Shown: in pieces, positions 38,714-46,950 of the stretch | How the letters are laid out: every line of letters starts with the position of its first letter | Numbering within the stretch: position 1 is the first letter of the stretch | DNA from: Hyphomicrobiales bacterium | GTDB taxonomy: Bacteria > Pseudomonadota > Alphaproteobacteria > Rhizobiales > Rhizobiaceae | DNA: 64,000 bases | Reading direction: 5' to 3' | Assembly: GCA_900469965.1 (NCBI GenBank) | Contig: UBZP01000022.1 | Location: 1-64,000 of the forward strand | The notes under the pieces: model-generated | Database searches by the model: none | What the model was told of the DNA's origin: nothing | What the model saw: only the letters and a program-made list of their open reading frames with translations | Made by a program: the position numbers and the translations under genes

Positions 38714-40062
38714 CAGACGATTTCCAGATAGGCACTGAATTCGAAGTCGGTCACCTGTTCGGCAAAGCCGGCGATCTCCTGTCGCTTGCAGGCGATCAGC
38801 ATGGAGCGGAACTCGGGATCGAAGATCTCCGAGACGATGGCGCCGTTCTCGAAGGCGGTTACCGCCGAGCCCCATTCGCTGGGGATGCGCGCGGCCTTGG
38901 CCTGGTAGGCGCGGCCGGTCACCGGCGCCGGCGGCTCCCATTTGTTGCGGATGCCCGTGAGCGCGGCCCCCAGGATCCCGGCCATGACGAGGTAGGGGTT
39001 GGCATCGGCGCCGGCGACGCGATGCTCGATGCGCCGCGCCGAGGTGTTGCCGCCGGGAATGCGAATGGCGGCGGTGCGGTTCTCGTAGCCCCAGGTGATC
39101 GAGGTGGGGGCATGCGTGTCCGGGCGCAGGCGGCGATAGGAATTGTAGTGCGGGGCGAAGAGAAGCGTCGTCTCGGCCATGCCGCGGGTGAGGCCGGCGA
39201 CCGCATGGCGCATCACGTCGGAGCCGAGCTCGGTGCCGTCGTCGAAGACGTTGCGGCCGTCCTCGTCGATCAGGCTGAAATGGACGTGCATGCCGCTGCC
39301 GGAGCGCAGGCCGTAAGGCTTGGCCATGAAAGTGGCGGCGAAGCCGTGCTTGCGCGCCACGCCCTTGATGATGCGCTTGAAGAACAGGGCGTCGTCGGCG
39401 GCCTTCAGCGGGTCGTCGGTGTGCATCAGGTTGATCTCGAACTGACCGATGCCGTTTTCGGCGACGGCGGAATCCGCCGGCACGTTCTGCCGCTCGCACT
39501 CGGCATAGACGTCGGAGAAGAACTGGCCGAAGTCGTCCAGCTCGTCGATCGACAGGATCGCATCGGAATCGAGGCGCTTGCCGGTATAGGGGGAAATCGG
39601 CGGCTCGGCGTGGTCGGGCTCCGAATCGATCAGGTAGAACTCCATCTCGGAAGCGACGACCGGCCGCAGGCCCAGTTCGTGATACTGGCGGACGATATGG
39701 GCGAGTGCCTGGCGCGGGTCGGCCAGGAAGGGCTCGCCCGTCTCCTTGAACAGCCAGAGCGGCACCACCGCACTCGGCTTCAGCGTCCAGTTGACCGGCA
39801 GGGCGCCGCGCCCGGTCGGGCTGCAGATGCCGTCCATGTCGCCGCTGGCGAAGACCTGCGACGAGCCGACGATGTCCTCGCCCCAGACATCGACGCCGAC
39901 GATGGACAGCGGCATGCGGATGCCGCCCTCGAGCACCTTCTTGGCCTGCCCGATCGGGACGCGCTTGCCGCGAAGGATACCGTTCAGGTCACAGACGACC
40001 GCCTGGATGCTTTCGACGGAATCAGCGTTCGCAAGCCAGTCTTGCGCCTCGGAATCGGACAT
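38713..40062 (-). CDS. puuA: Glutamine synthetase family protein, gamma-glutamylputrescine synthetase-like
   Basis: 449 residues. Glutamine synthetase motifs are present: EMEFYLID (metal Glu), AENGIGQFEINLMHTDDPLKAADD, FMAKPYGLRSGSGMHVHFSL and ENRTAAIRIPGGN. The short N-terminal region and pairing with a PuuB-like oxidase, not with nitrogen regulatory genes, point to PuuA: ATP-dependent glutamylation of putrescine or a related amine as the first catabolic step. A divergent GntR regulator lies upstream with a palindrome in the shared promoter region. Confidence 0.9.
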   Translation of the reverse strand: MSDSEAQDWLANADSVESIQAVVCDLNGILRGKRVPIGQAKKVLEGGIRMPLSIVGVDVWGEDIVGSSQVFASGDMDGICSPTGRGALPVNWTLKPSAVVPLWLFKETGEPFLADPRQALAHIVRQYHELGLRPVVASEMEFYLIDSEPDHAEPPISPYTGKRLDSDAILSIDELDDFGQFFSDVYAECERQNVPADSAVAENGIGQFEINLMHTDDPLKAADDALFFKRIIKGVARKHGFAATFMAKPYGLRSGSGMHVHFSLIDEDGRNVFDDGTELGSDVMRHAVAGLTRGMAETTLLFAPHYNSYRRLRPDTHAPTSITWGYENRTAAIRIPGGNTSARRIEHRVAGADANPYLVMAGILGAALTGIRNKWEPPAPVTGRAYQAKAARIPSEWGSAVTAFENGAIVSEIFDPEFRSMLIACKRQEIAGFAEQVTDFEFSAYLEIV

Positions 40063-40111
40063 GAACCCCTCGAATTCCTGTGAAACTTATTCAGTATCAC
40101 ATATTGATTTT

Positions 40112-40121
40112 TGTGATCACA
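40112..40121. promoter_or_regulatory. Candidate GntR operator between puuA and gntR
   Basis: TGTGATCACA is a perfect 10-bp palindrome in an AT-rich stretch (about 40080-40140) that otherwise contrasts with the GC-rich surroundings. It lies 50 nt upstream of the puuA start and about 108 nt upstream of the regulator start. FCD-type GntR proteins bind short palindromes in such intergenic regions; binding is inferred. Confidence 0.45.
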
Positions 40122-40228
40122 TTTTGAAAATATGCACACTTTCTTGTTTCCGGTCAAGCTGGTAAGAGCGGAGCGGAGAGGGGACTCGAATCGGCCTCGG
40201 CCGCATCCCGGCCGGCCAGGAGGGGACT

Positions 40229-40924
40229 TTGGCAGTGTTGAAACTGGAGCCGCTCGACCGGCCCGAAGGCATGACGACCCATGAATACGCGCACCGCAGG
40301 CTGCGGCAGGCGATCATGGTCGGCTCCATCCGCCCCGGAGAATCGCTGACCATCCGCGGCATCGCCGAGGCGATGGAGAGCAGCCCGACGCCGGTCCGCG
40401 AGGCGCTGCGGCGGCTGTCCTCCGAGGGGGCGCTGAAAGTGCTCGACAACCGGCGCATCATGGTGCCGAAGATGACCGTCGAACGGTTCGGCGAACTGAT
40501 CGCGCTGCGGGCCACGCTCGAGCAGCATGCCGCCCGCCGCGCCGTCGGCCACATCACGGAGCGGCAGATCGACCGGCTGGTGGCGATCGACAAGGCGCAG
40601 GACGAGGCGATCGCGAAGAAGGACAACGCTGCGGCGCTCCTGTTGAACCAGGAGTTCCACCGCACGCTCTACACCGCCAATCCCGACCAGATCATCATGC
40701 CGATGGTAGAAAGCGTGTGGCTGCAGCTCGGGCCGTTCCTCGGCATCGCCATGGCGCATGTGGCGCAGCTCTATTTCGTCGACCGGCACCAGGAGGCGAT
40801 CGCGGCACTCCGCAAGCGCGACGAGGACGCGGTGGCGGCGGCGATCAATGCCGACATCTGCGAGGGCATCGGCGGCTTCGAGCGGGCGGCGATCGAAAAC
40901 CTGCTGCGGCTGGCCGGGCAGTAG
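40229..40924 (+). CDS. GntR-family regulator with FCD ligand-binding domain
   Basis: 231 residues if TTG 40229 is used, chosen because AGGAGG lies 5 nt upstream; GTG 40235 is the alternative. The N-terminal winged helix reads YAHRRLRQAIMVGSIRPGES and MESSPTPVREALRRLSSEGAL. The C-terminal all-helical FCD domain (ALRATLEQHAARRAV; NQEFHRTLY; HQEAIAALRKRDEDAVAAAI) carries the His residues that bind metal or ligand. Divergent from puuA-puuB and upstream of an SDR and a DadA-like gene, it may control either set. Confidence 0.92.
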   Translation: MAVLKLEPLDRPEGMTTHEYAHRRLRQAIMVGSIRPGESLTIRGIAEAMESSPTPVREALRRLSSEGALKVLDNRRIMVPKMTVERFGELIALRATLEQHAARRAVGHITERQIDRLVAIDKAQDEAIAKKDNAAALLLNQEFHRTLYTANPDQIIMPMVESVWLQLGPFLGIAMAHVAQLYFVDRHQEAIAALRKRDEDAVAAAINADICEGIGGFERAAIENLLRLAGQ

Positions 40925-41132
40925 CCCGACCGGCGCCGATGCCGCGCCGGAGCGCGCCAACCCCGCCGAACAACCCGCCCGTTCCCCTCCTCCAATTGCG
41001 GACGCGTCGAGGCGCGAATGACGGCTGCGGACTGGTAATTTCGTCCGCCGCGTGATCCATTCGACACGGGCGGTTCCGATCCGGCAGGCTGCCGGCGGGA
41101 TCGACCGGAACGCATCGGGAGGAATGAACAGC

Positions 41133-41900
41133 ATGGCATTTCCATTGTTTGATCTCGCCGGACGCCGCGCGCTGGTGACCGGCTCGGGCCAGGGCATCGG
41201 CTTTGCGATCGCCGAGGGCCTTGCGGCCCATGGCGCCAGCGTGCTCGTCAACGGCCGTTCGGCGGAGAAGCTCGCAGGTGCCGTGCGGGTGCTGCGCGAG
41301 AAGGGCTACAGCGCGCAGGCCGCGCCCTTCGACGTCACCGACGGCGCTGCGGCGGCGCAGATGGTCGCGGTCATCGAGGCGGAGACGGGGCCGATCGACA
41401 TCCTCGTCAACAATGCCGGCATGCAGTTCCGCGCGCCGCTGGAGGATTTTCCGGGCGAGAAGTGGGACGAACTGCTGCGCACCAACGTGTCCAGCGTCTT
41501 TCACGTCTCCCGGGCCGTGGCCCGGCCGATGATCGCGCGCGGGCGCGGCAAGATCATCAACATCGCCTCGGTGCAGAGCGAACTCGCGCGCACGGGGATC
41601 GCCCCCTATACGGCGACGAAGGGCGCGGTGCGCAATCTCACCCGCGGCATGTGCGCCGACTGGGCGAAATACGGGCTGCAGATCAACGCGATCGCGCCGG
41701 GCTATTTCAAGACGCCGCTCAACAAGGCGCTGGTGGAGGATCCGGACTTTACCGCCTGGCTGGAAAAGCGGACGCCGGCCGGCCGCTGGGGCGAGGTCGG
41801 CGAACTCGTCGGGGCGGCCGTGTTCCTCGCCAGCGACGCCTCCTCCTTCGTCAACGGCCACACGCTCTATGTCGACGGCGGCATGAGTACGTCCGTCTGA
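41133..41900 (+). CDS. SDR oxidoreductase, gluconate 5-dehydrogenase-like
   Basis: 255 residues from ATG 41133; ATG 41124 is only 1-2 nt from the GGGAGGA motif, so the later start fits better. Motifs: LVTGSGQGIGFAIAEGLA (cofactor site), NNAGMQFR, active-site S-Y-K (ASVQSE; YTATKGA) and the C-terminal FVNGHTLYVDGGMS. The opening LFDLAGRRALVTGS is characteristic of IdnO-like gluconate 5-dehydrogenases. No sugar acid transporter or kinase lies nearby, so the substrate is uncertain. Confidence 0.88.
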   Translation: MAFPLFDLAGRRALVTGSGQGIGFAIAEGLAAHGASVLVNGRSAEKLAGAVRVLREKGYSAQAAPFDVTDGAAAAQMVAVIEAETGPIDILVNNAGMQFRAPLEDFPGEKWDELLRTNVSSVFHVSRAVARPMIARGRGKIINIASVQSELARTGIAPYTATKGAVRNLTRGMCADWAKYGLQINAIAPGYFKTPLNKALVEDPDFTAWLEKRTPAGRWGEVGELVGAAVFLASDASSFVNGHTLYVDGGMSTSV

Positions 41901-41972
41901 CGATGCGAGCCTTGCCACCGAACGGCGGGCGTGCATGATCGCGGCAAAGCAAGCGAGAATTCGGGGCCCGGC

Positions 41973-43226
41973 ATGAAAACGGATGTCATCGTACTTGGCG
42001 CGGGCGTCGTCGGCATCTCGACGGCGATCCATCTGGCGCGGCGGGGGAAATCCGTCGTGCTCGTCGACCGCCGCGGGCCGGCGGAGGAGACGTCCTACGG
42101 CAATGCCGGGCTGATCCAGCGCGAGGGTGTCTTTCCCTACGGCTTCCCGCACGATTTCGGGGCGCTGTTCCGCTATGCGCTGAACAACACGATCGATGCG
42201 CACTATCATCTCTCGGCGCTGCCGGGGCTGGTGCCGTTCCTCCTGCGCTACTGGTGGCATTCCGGCTTCACGCAGCACCAGCGGATCGCCCATCTCTATG
42301 CGCCGCTGATCGAGCATTCGGTGAGCGAGCATGCCGACCTGATCAAGGCGTCGGGCGCCGAGGCGCTGATCCGCAAGGACGGCTGGACGAAGGTGTTCCG
42401 CACGGAGAAGGCGCGCGATGCGGCCTATGCGGACGCCGAGCAGCTTTCGGCGAAGTTCGGCGTCAACCACCAGAAGTTCACCCCGGAAGAGATGAAGCGG
42501 CTCGAGCCGCACATCCGCGTCGAGCTGACGGGCGGCCTGCGCTGGACCGATCCCTGGTCGATCCTCGATCCGGGCGGGCTGCTGAAGGCTTATGTGACCT
42601 ATTTCCAGTCGCTGGGCGGAACGCTGAAGGCCGGCGACGCTGCGACCATCGAGCATGTGCTCGAGGGCGAGGGCTGGCGGGTGGCGACGCCCGAGGGGCC
42701 GCTGGAGGCGACGGACGTCGTCGTCGCGCTCGGGCCGTGGGCGGACACGGTGACGCGCAGGTTCGGCTATCACTTCCCGCTGGCCGTCAAGCGCGGCTAC
42801 CACATGCACTATGGCGCGGCCGACGGTGCGCGGCTGAACAACTGGGTGCTCGATTCCGAGCGCGGCTATTTCCTGGCGCCGATGAACCGCGGCATCCGGC
42901 TGACGACGGGGGCGGAGTTCGCCAAGCGCGACGCGCGCAAGACGCCGGTGCAGCTTCGCCGGGCGGAGCGGGTGGCGCGCGAGTTCTTTCCGCTCGCCGA
43001 GCGGCGCGACGAGGAGCCGTGGATGGGGGCGCGGCCCTGCACGCCGGACATGATGCCGATCATCGGCAAGGCGCCGCGCCATGCCGGCCTGTGGTTCGCC
43101 TTCGGCCACGCCCATCACGGCATGACGCTCGGGCCTGTGACCGGGCGGGCGCTGGCGGAGGCGATGCTCGGCGAGAAGACGATCGTCGATCTCGCGCCCT
43201 ATCGGCCCGACCGCTTCCTCGCATAG
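41973..43226 (+). CDS. FAD-dependent oxidoreductase, DadA-like (D-amino acid dehydrogenase family)
   Basis: 417 residues from ATG 41973. FAD motif VIVLGAGVVGISTAIHLARRG, then SYGNAGLIQ, which is the DadA-type flavin segment, and the C-terminal GARPCTPDMMPIIGKAPRH and FGHAHHGMTLGPVTG. Enzymes of this group deaminate D-amino acids or oxidise related secondary amines such as D-hydroxyproline, passing electrons to the respiratory chain. It follows the SDR gene by 72 nt. The substrate cannot be read from the context. Confidence 0.87.
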   Translation: MKTDVIVLGAGVVGISTAIHLARRGKSVVLVDRRGPAEETSYGNAGLIQREGVFPYGFPHDFGALFRYALNNTIDAHYHLSALPGLVPFLLRYWWHSGFTQHQRIAHLYAPLIEHSVSEHADLIKASGAEALIRKDGWTKVFRTEKARDAAYADAEQLSAKFGVNHQKFTPEEMKRLEPHIRVELTGGLRWTDPWSILDPGGLLKAYVTYFQSLGGTLKAGDAATIEHVLEGEGWRVATPEGPLEATDVVVALGPWADTVTRRFGYHFPLAVKRGYHMHYGAADGARLNNWVLDSERGYFLAPMNRGIRLTTGAEFAKRDARKTPVQLRRAERVAREFFPLAERRDEEPWMGARPCTPDMMPIIGKAPRHAGLWFAFGHAHHGMTLGPVTGRALAEAMLGEKTIVDLAPYRPDRFLA

Positions 43227-43294
43227 GCGTTCCCGTCGTCACTGTACGCGCGACGGTGGGCGGTCCCCGTTTGCGCCGATAATTCGTTACCCGG

Positions 43295-43735
43295 CTAACG
43301 GCGGATGCGCGTCGACAGGATGATCGAGGACAGGGTGCGCTCGACGCCCTCGATCTCGCCGATCCGGTCGATCAGGTGGTCGAGCTCGGCGATCGAGCCG
43401 GCCGCGACGATGGCGATCAGATCGAAGGCGCCGGAGACCGAATGCAGCGTCTGCACCTCGGCGATGGCGTGAAGCTCGCCGGTGATCCGCTGCAGCGTCT
43501 TCGGGGCGATGGTGATCAGCACGTGCGCCTTGACCATGCCGCTCTCATAGGCGTCGGAGAGCCGCACTCCGTAGCCGGTGATCACCCCCTCCCGCTCCAG
43601 CCGCTCGATCTTGGCCTGCACCGTGGTTCGCGACAGGCCGAGCCTACGGGCGATCGCCGCCGTCTGCTCGCGGGCGTTGTCGCTGAGGATGGCGAGCAAT
43701 TCGCGATCCTTGGCGTTCAATGTCGTTATGCTCAT
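43295..43735 (-). CDS. Lrp/AsnC-family transcriptional regulator
   Basis: 146 residues. N-terminal winged helix (LNAKDRELLAILSDNAREQ; ARRLGLSRTTVQAKIERLEREG) and the C-terminal RAM domain (HVLITIAPKTLQRITGEL; SGAFDLIAIVAAGSIAELD) that binds amino acids. It is divergent from the saccharopine dehydrogenase gene with 116 nt between starts, which fits an amino-acid-responsive switch for lysine-related catabolism. It converges on the DadA-like gene. Confidence 0.92.
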   Translation of the reverse strand: MSITTLNAKDRELLAILSDNAREQTAAIARRLGLSRTTVQAKIERLEREGVITGYGVRLSDAYESGMVKAHVLITIAPKTLQRITGELHAIAEVQTLHSVSGAFDLIAIVAAGSIAELDHLIDRIGEIEGVERTLSSIILSTRIRR

Positions 43736-43851
43736 TCCGGTCGTCGTTCTGCCGATGAAGATGCTGCATTATGCCAGATCGGCAGCTGTGAATCGACAGG
43801 ATTCGGCGTCAGAATCATCAGCGAACGTCCAACCTGCGGGGAAAAACAAAA

Positions 43852-44955
43852 ATGAAGGATATCGTCGTCATCGGTGCGGGAAAGATCGGCTCCACGATCG
43901 CGCGTCTGCTTGCCCATAGCGGAGACTACCGCGTCACGGTCGCCGACCGTTCGGCCGAGCAGCTTCTCGCCATCGAGGAGCACAAGGCCGTCACCACGGC
44001 CGTGGTCGACATCGCCGACACGGCCGCACTCGTGGCCCTGCTCAAGGGCCGGTTCGCCGTGCTCAGTGCGGCGCCCTACCACCTGACCGTCGCGATCGCC
44101 GAGGCGGCCGCGGCTGCGGGCGTCCACTACCTCGACCTGACCGAGGACGTGGAGTCGACCCGCCAGGTCAAGCGCATCGCCGAAAACGCAAGGACGGCCT
44201 TCATCCCGCAGTGCGGGCTGGCGCCGGGCTTCATCTCGATCGTCGCCAACGATCTCGCCAGCCGCTTCGATACGCTGGAGAACGTGCGCATGCGCGTCGG
44301 CGCCCTGCCGCAGTATCCCTCGAACGCGCTGAACTACAATCTCACCTGGAGCACCGACGGCGTCATCAACGAGTACATCGAGCCCTGCGAGGCGATCGTC
44401 GAAGGCGCGCTGATCGAGGTTCCGGCCCTGGAGGAGCGCGAGGAGTTCTCGCTCGACGGCGTCACCTACGAGGCGTTCAACACCTCCGGCGGTCTCGGCA
44501 CGCTGTGCGAGACGCTGAAGGGCAAGGTGCGGACGCTGAACTACAAGACGATCCGCTATCCCGGCCATGCCGCGATCATGAAGGCGCTGCTCAACGACCT
44601 CGGCCTGCGCCATCGCCGCGAGGTGCTGAAGGACATCTTCGAGAACGCGCTGCCGGCGACGACCCAGGATGTCGTCATCGTCTTCGTCACCGTCTCCGGT
44701 CGCAAGGACGGCCGCCTGATCCAGGAGACCTACGCCAACAAGATCTACAGCGCCGTCATCGCCGGACGCATGCATTCGGCGATCCAGATCACCACCGCCG
44801 GCTCGATCTGCGCGGTCCTCGACATGCTCGCCGACGGCTCGCTGCGGGCTGCGGGCTTCGTGAAGCAGGAGGAGATCTCGCTCGACGCGTTCCTCGCCAA
44901 CCGCTTCGGGCACTACTACGCCCAGGAGCAGCACGGCCACCGCGCGGCGGGCTGA
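43852..44955 (+). CDS. Saccharopine dehydrogenase (glutamate-forming type)
   Basis: 367 residues. Rossmann motif IVVIGAGKIGSTIARLLAHSG at the start; PQCGLAPGFISIVANDL and the central saccharopine-dehydrogenase C-domain (VRMRVGALPQYPSNALNYNLTWS; YPGHAAIMKALLNDLG) follow. Family members convert saccharopine to aminoadipate semialdehyde plus glutamate; carboxynorspermidine dehydrogenases are close relatives, but no decarboxylase partner is present here. The antiquitin-type aldehyde dehydrogenase nearby would use the product, supporting a lysine catabolic role. No lysine-ketoglutarate reductase is seen in the window. Followed by an intrinsic terminator. Confidence 0.85.
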   Translation: MKDIVVIGAGKIGSTIARLLAHSGDYRVTVADRSAEQLLAIEEHKAVTTAVVDIADTAALVALLKGRFAVLSAAPYHLTVAIAEAAAAAGVHYLDLTEDVESTRQVKRIAENARTAFIPQCGLAPGFISIVANDLASRFDTLENVRMRVGALPQYPSNALNYNLTWSTDGVINEYIEPCEAIVEGALIEVPALEEREEFSLDGVTYEAFNTSGGLGTLCETLKGKVRTLNYKTIRYPGHAAIMKALLNDLGLRHRREVLKDIFENALPATTQDVVIVFVTVSGRKDGRLIQETYANKIYSAVIAGRMHSAIQITTAGSICAVLDMLADGSLRAAGFVKQEEISLDAFLANRFGHYYAQEQHGHRAAG

Positions 44956-44985
44956 CGGCTCATAACCGTTAGGGAACACTGTCAG

Positions 44986-45010
44986 CGCCCCGGCTCGTCC
45001 GGGGCGTTTT
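44986..45010 (+). terminator. Intrinsic terminator after saccharopine dehydrogenase gene
   Basis: 8-bp stem CGCCCCGG/CCGGGGCG with a 5-nt loop, followed immediately by TTTT; starts 30 nt after the stop codon. Confidence 0.85.
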
Positions 45011-45094
45011 CGCTTGCGGGTCCGCAGCGGATGCACACAACTTGACAGGGACGGGTCTCAATGGCGGTATTTTCGGTCAATGCCGGGACACGAC

Positions 45095-45448
45095 ATGGCT
45101 CGACCCTATCCAGAGACCGCCAGAGGCAACGCGCGCAAACTTCGCAGGGATGGGACGGACCCCGAAGCGATCATCTGGTCGTTCGTGCGCAATCGCCAGC
45201 TGAATGGCTTCAAGTTCCGTCGCCAGGTGCCGATCGGGCCGTACATCGTCGATCTTGTCTGTCAGGAACGCAGGCTGGTGGTCGAACTCGACGGCTGGCA
45301 GCATGCCTACGACCTCCGCGACGTTGAGCGCGACAGGTTCCTGCAGGGCGTCGGATACCGTGTGCTGCGGGTCTGGAACCAGGAGGTGTTCGTAGATCGG
45401 AGTGCCGTGCTCGAACACATCGTCGCGGTGCTGGAAGGCAGGGCGTAG
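45095..45448 (+). CDS. DUF559 endonuclease-like protein
   Basis: 117 residues from ATG 45095 (ATG 45080 also in frame). The DUF559 pattern is complete: ARKLRRDGTDPEAIIW, NGFKFRRQVPIGPYIVDLVC and LVVELDGWQHAYD with RDRFLQGVGYRVLRVWNQEV, equivalent to the E-D-ExD/H arrangement of the Vsr-like restriction-endonuclease fold. The biological role of the family is not established. It stands alone, after a terminator and directly before a cluster of palindromic repeats, inside an otherwise catabolic region. Confidence 0.85.
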   Translation: MARPYPETARGNARKLRRDGTDPEAIIWSFVRNRQLNGFKFRRQVPIGPYIVDLVCQERRLVVELDGWQHAYDLRDVERDRFLQGVGYRVLRVWNQEVFVDRSAVLEHIVAVLEGRA

Positions 45449-45457
45449 CGTGCCGTT

Positions 45458-45640
45458 CCTCTCCCCCTGAGGGAGAGGATACAAAATCGAGGGCTTAGCC
45501 AAAGAGCTTCGCCCTGCAGGCTAAACCTCAGATTTTGTTGGTGAGGGGGCGGCACCGGATAGCCCCCTCATCTGCGAAATCTAGCACTTAGCCTGGCGGC
45601 TAAGATACTGATTTCGCTTCTTCTCCCTCAAGGGGAGAAG
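45458..45640. repeat. Mosaic palindromic repeat cluster (five hairpins), rhizobial intergenic element type
   Basis: Five consecutive inverted repeats fill the 251-nt gap: 45458-45478 (CCTCTCCCC...GGGAGAGG), 45481-45538 (20-nt arms starting ACAAAATC and ending GATTTTGT, with TTAGCC/GGCTAA near the loop), 45542-45570 (TGAGGGGGC/GCCCCCTCA), 45574-45617 (GCGAAATC/GATTTCGC arms, again TTAGCC/GGCTAA) and 45620-45640 (CTTCTCCC...GGAGAAG). The two long hairpins share the same inner TTAGCC motif, and the outer pairs are similar CTCTCCC/GGGAG units. This resembles intergenic mosaic elements known in rhizobia; the exact family was not checked. Confidence 0.75.
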
Positions 45641-45699
45641 AGACTTCAGCGACGTCCCGCCCCTCCTGCGGACCATGAGCCGTAGAGATCGCAAATTTC

Positions 45700-46932
45700 C
45701 TACACCAGCTTCGCGCAGGCCGTCGCGATCCGCGTCAGGGCTTCCTTCAGCTCGCCTTCCGACGTCGCGTAGGAAATGCGGAAGTAGGGCGAGAGGCCGA
45801 AGGCGGAGCCGGGGACGACGGCGACGTGGGCGTCTTCCAGCAGGTAGTCGGTGAAGTCGGCGTCGGTCTCGATCCGCCTGCCCCCGGGCGTGACCTTGCC
45901 GATCAGCCCGGCGCAGCCGGCAAAGGTGTAGAAGGCGCCTTCGGGCGTGCGACAGTCGATGCCGGGGATGGCATTGAGGGCGGCGACGACGAGATCGCGG
46001 CGGCGGCGGAAGCTCTCCTGCCGTTCCTTCAGGACGTGTTGCGGCCCGTTCAGCGCCTCGACGGAGGCCGCCTGGCTGACGGAGCTCGGGCAGGAGGTGG
46101 CCTGGCTCTGGATCACCGCCATCGCCCTGATCAGCGCCTTCGGGCCGCCGGCGTAGCCGATGCGCCAGCCGGTCATGGCATAGGCCTTGGAGACGCCGTT
46201 GATGGTCAGCGTGCGCGCCTTCAGCTTCGGCTCGATCGCGACGGGGGTGACGAAGCGGAAGCCGTCATAGACGATGTGCTCGTACATGTCGTCGACCATC
46301 AGCCAGACATGCGGATGGCGGAGCAGCACCTCCAGCAGCGGCCGGTAGTCGGCCTCGCCGTAGGCGGCGCCGGACGGGTTGGACGGCGAGTTCAGGAGCA
46401 GCCACCGGGTCCTGGGCGTGATCGCCCTTTCCAGCTGGTCCGCCTGCAGCCGGAAGCCGGCTTCCGCGTCGCAGGGGATCAGCACCGGCACGCCGCCGCA
46501 GACCTCGACGATATCGGAATAGGAGGTCCAGTAGGGCGTCGGGATGATCACCTCGTCGCCCGGATCGATGCTGGCCATGAAGGCGTTGAACAGGATCTGC
46601 TTGGCGCCGGTCGCGACGGTCACCTCGTCGAGGGCGTATTCGACGCCGTTCTCGCGACGGAACTTTCCGACGACCGCCTTCTTCAGCTCCGGCGAACCGT
46701 CGAGCGCGGTGTACTTGGTCTCGCCGCGATCGATCGCGGCCTTGGCCGCTTCCTTGACGTTGTCCGGCGTGTCGAAATCCGGCTCGCCGGCACCGAGGAT
46801 GATGACGGGATGGCCGTCACGCTTCATCTGACTGGCGCGGGCGCCGATCTGCAGGATCTTCGAAACGCCGATCGCGGCGATCCGCGAGGCGGGCCGGAAG
46901 CCCGCCTCCTCGATCTTGGTTGCCATGGTCAT
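45700..46932 (-). CDS. Class I aminotransferase, probable 2-aminoadipate/aspartate aminotransferase
   Basis: 410 residues from ATG 46932 (AAGGA 7 nt upstream). Fold-type I aminotransferase: PDFDTPDNVKEAA, NSPSNPSGAAY, VDDMYEHIVYDG and the PLP Lys in NGVSKAYAMTGWRIGY; FRISYATSEGELKEA contains the substrate-carboxylate Arg. By sequence alone it resembles rhizobial aspartate aminotransferases. Encoded 18 nt after the antiquitin-type dehydrogenase gene in one operon, it would convert 2-aminoadipate to 2-oxoadipate. Both activities may coexist. Confidence 0.9.
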   Translation of the reverse strand: MTMATKIEEAGFRPASRIAAIGVSKILQIGARASQMKRDGHPVIILGAGEPDFDTPDNVKEAAKAAIDRGETKYTALDGSPELKKAVVGKFRRENGVEYALDEVTVATGAKQILFNAFMASIDPGDEVIIPTPYWTSYSDIVEVCGGVPVLIPCDAEAGFRLQADQLERAITPRTRWLLLNSPSNPSGAAYGEADYRPLLEVLLRHPHVWLMVDDMYEHIVYDGFRFVTPVAIEPKLKARTLTINGVSKAYAMTGWRIGYAGGPKALIRAMAVIQSQATSCPSSVSQAASVEALNGPQHVLKERQESFRRRRDLVVAALNAIPGIDCRTPEGAFYTFAGCAGLIGKVTPGGRRIETDADFTDYLLEDAHVAVVPGSAFGLSPYFRISYATSEGELKEALTRIATACAKLV

Positions 46933-46950
46933 GGATGTGTCCTTCGCGCC

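Noticed and set aside
37391-39499. A 702-residue fusion reading of the puuB-like gene
   Set aside because: The upstream part is antisense-frame sequence within puuA; the ATG at 38713, joined to the puuA stop, begins the FAD protein with a normal family N-terminus.
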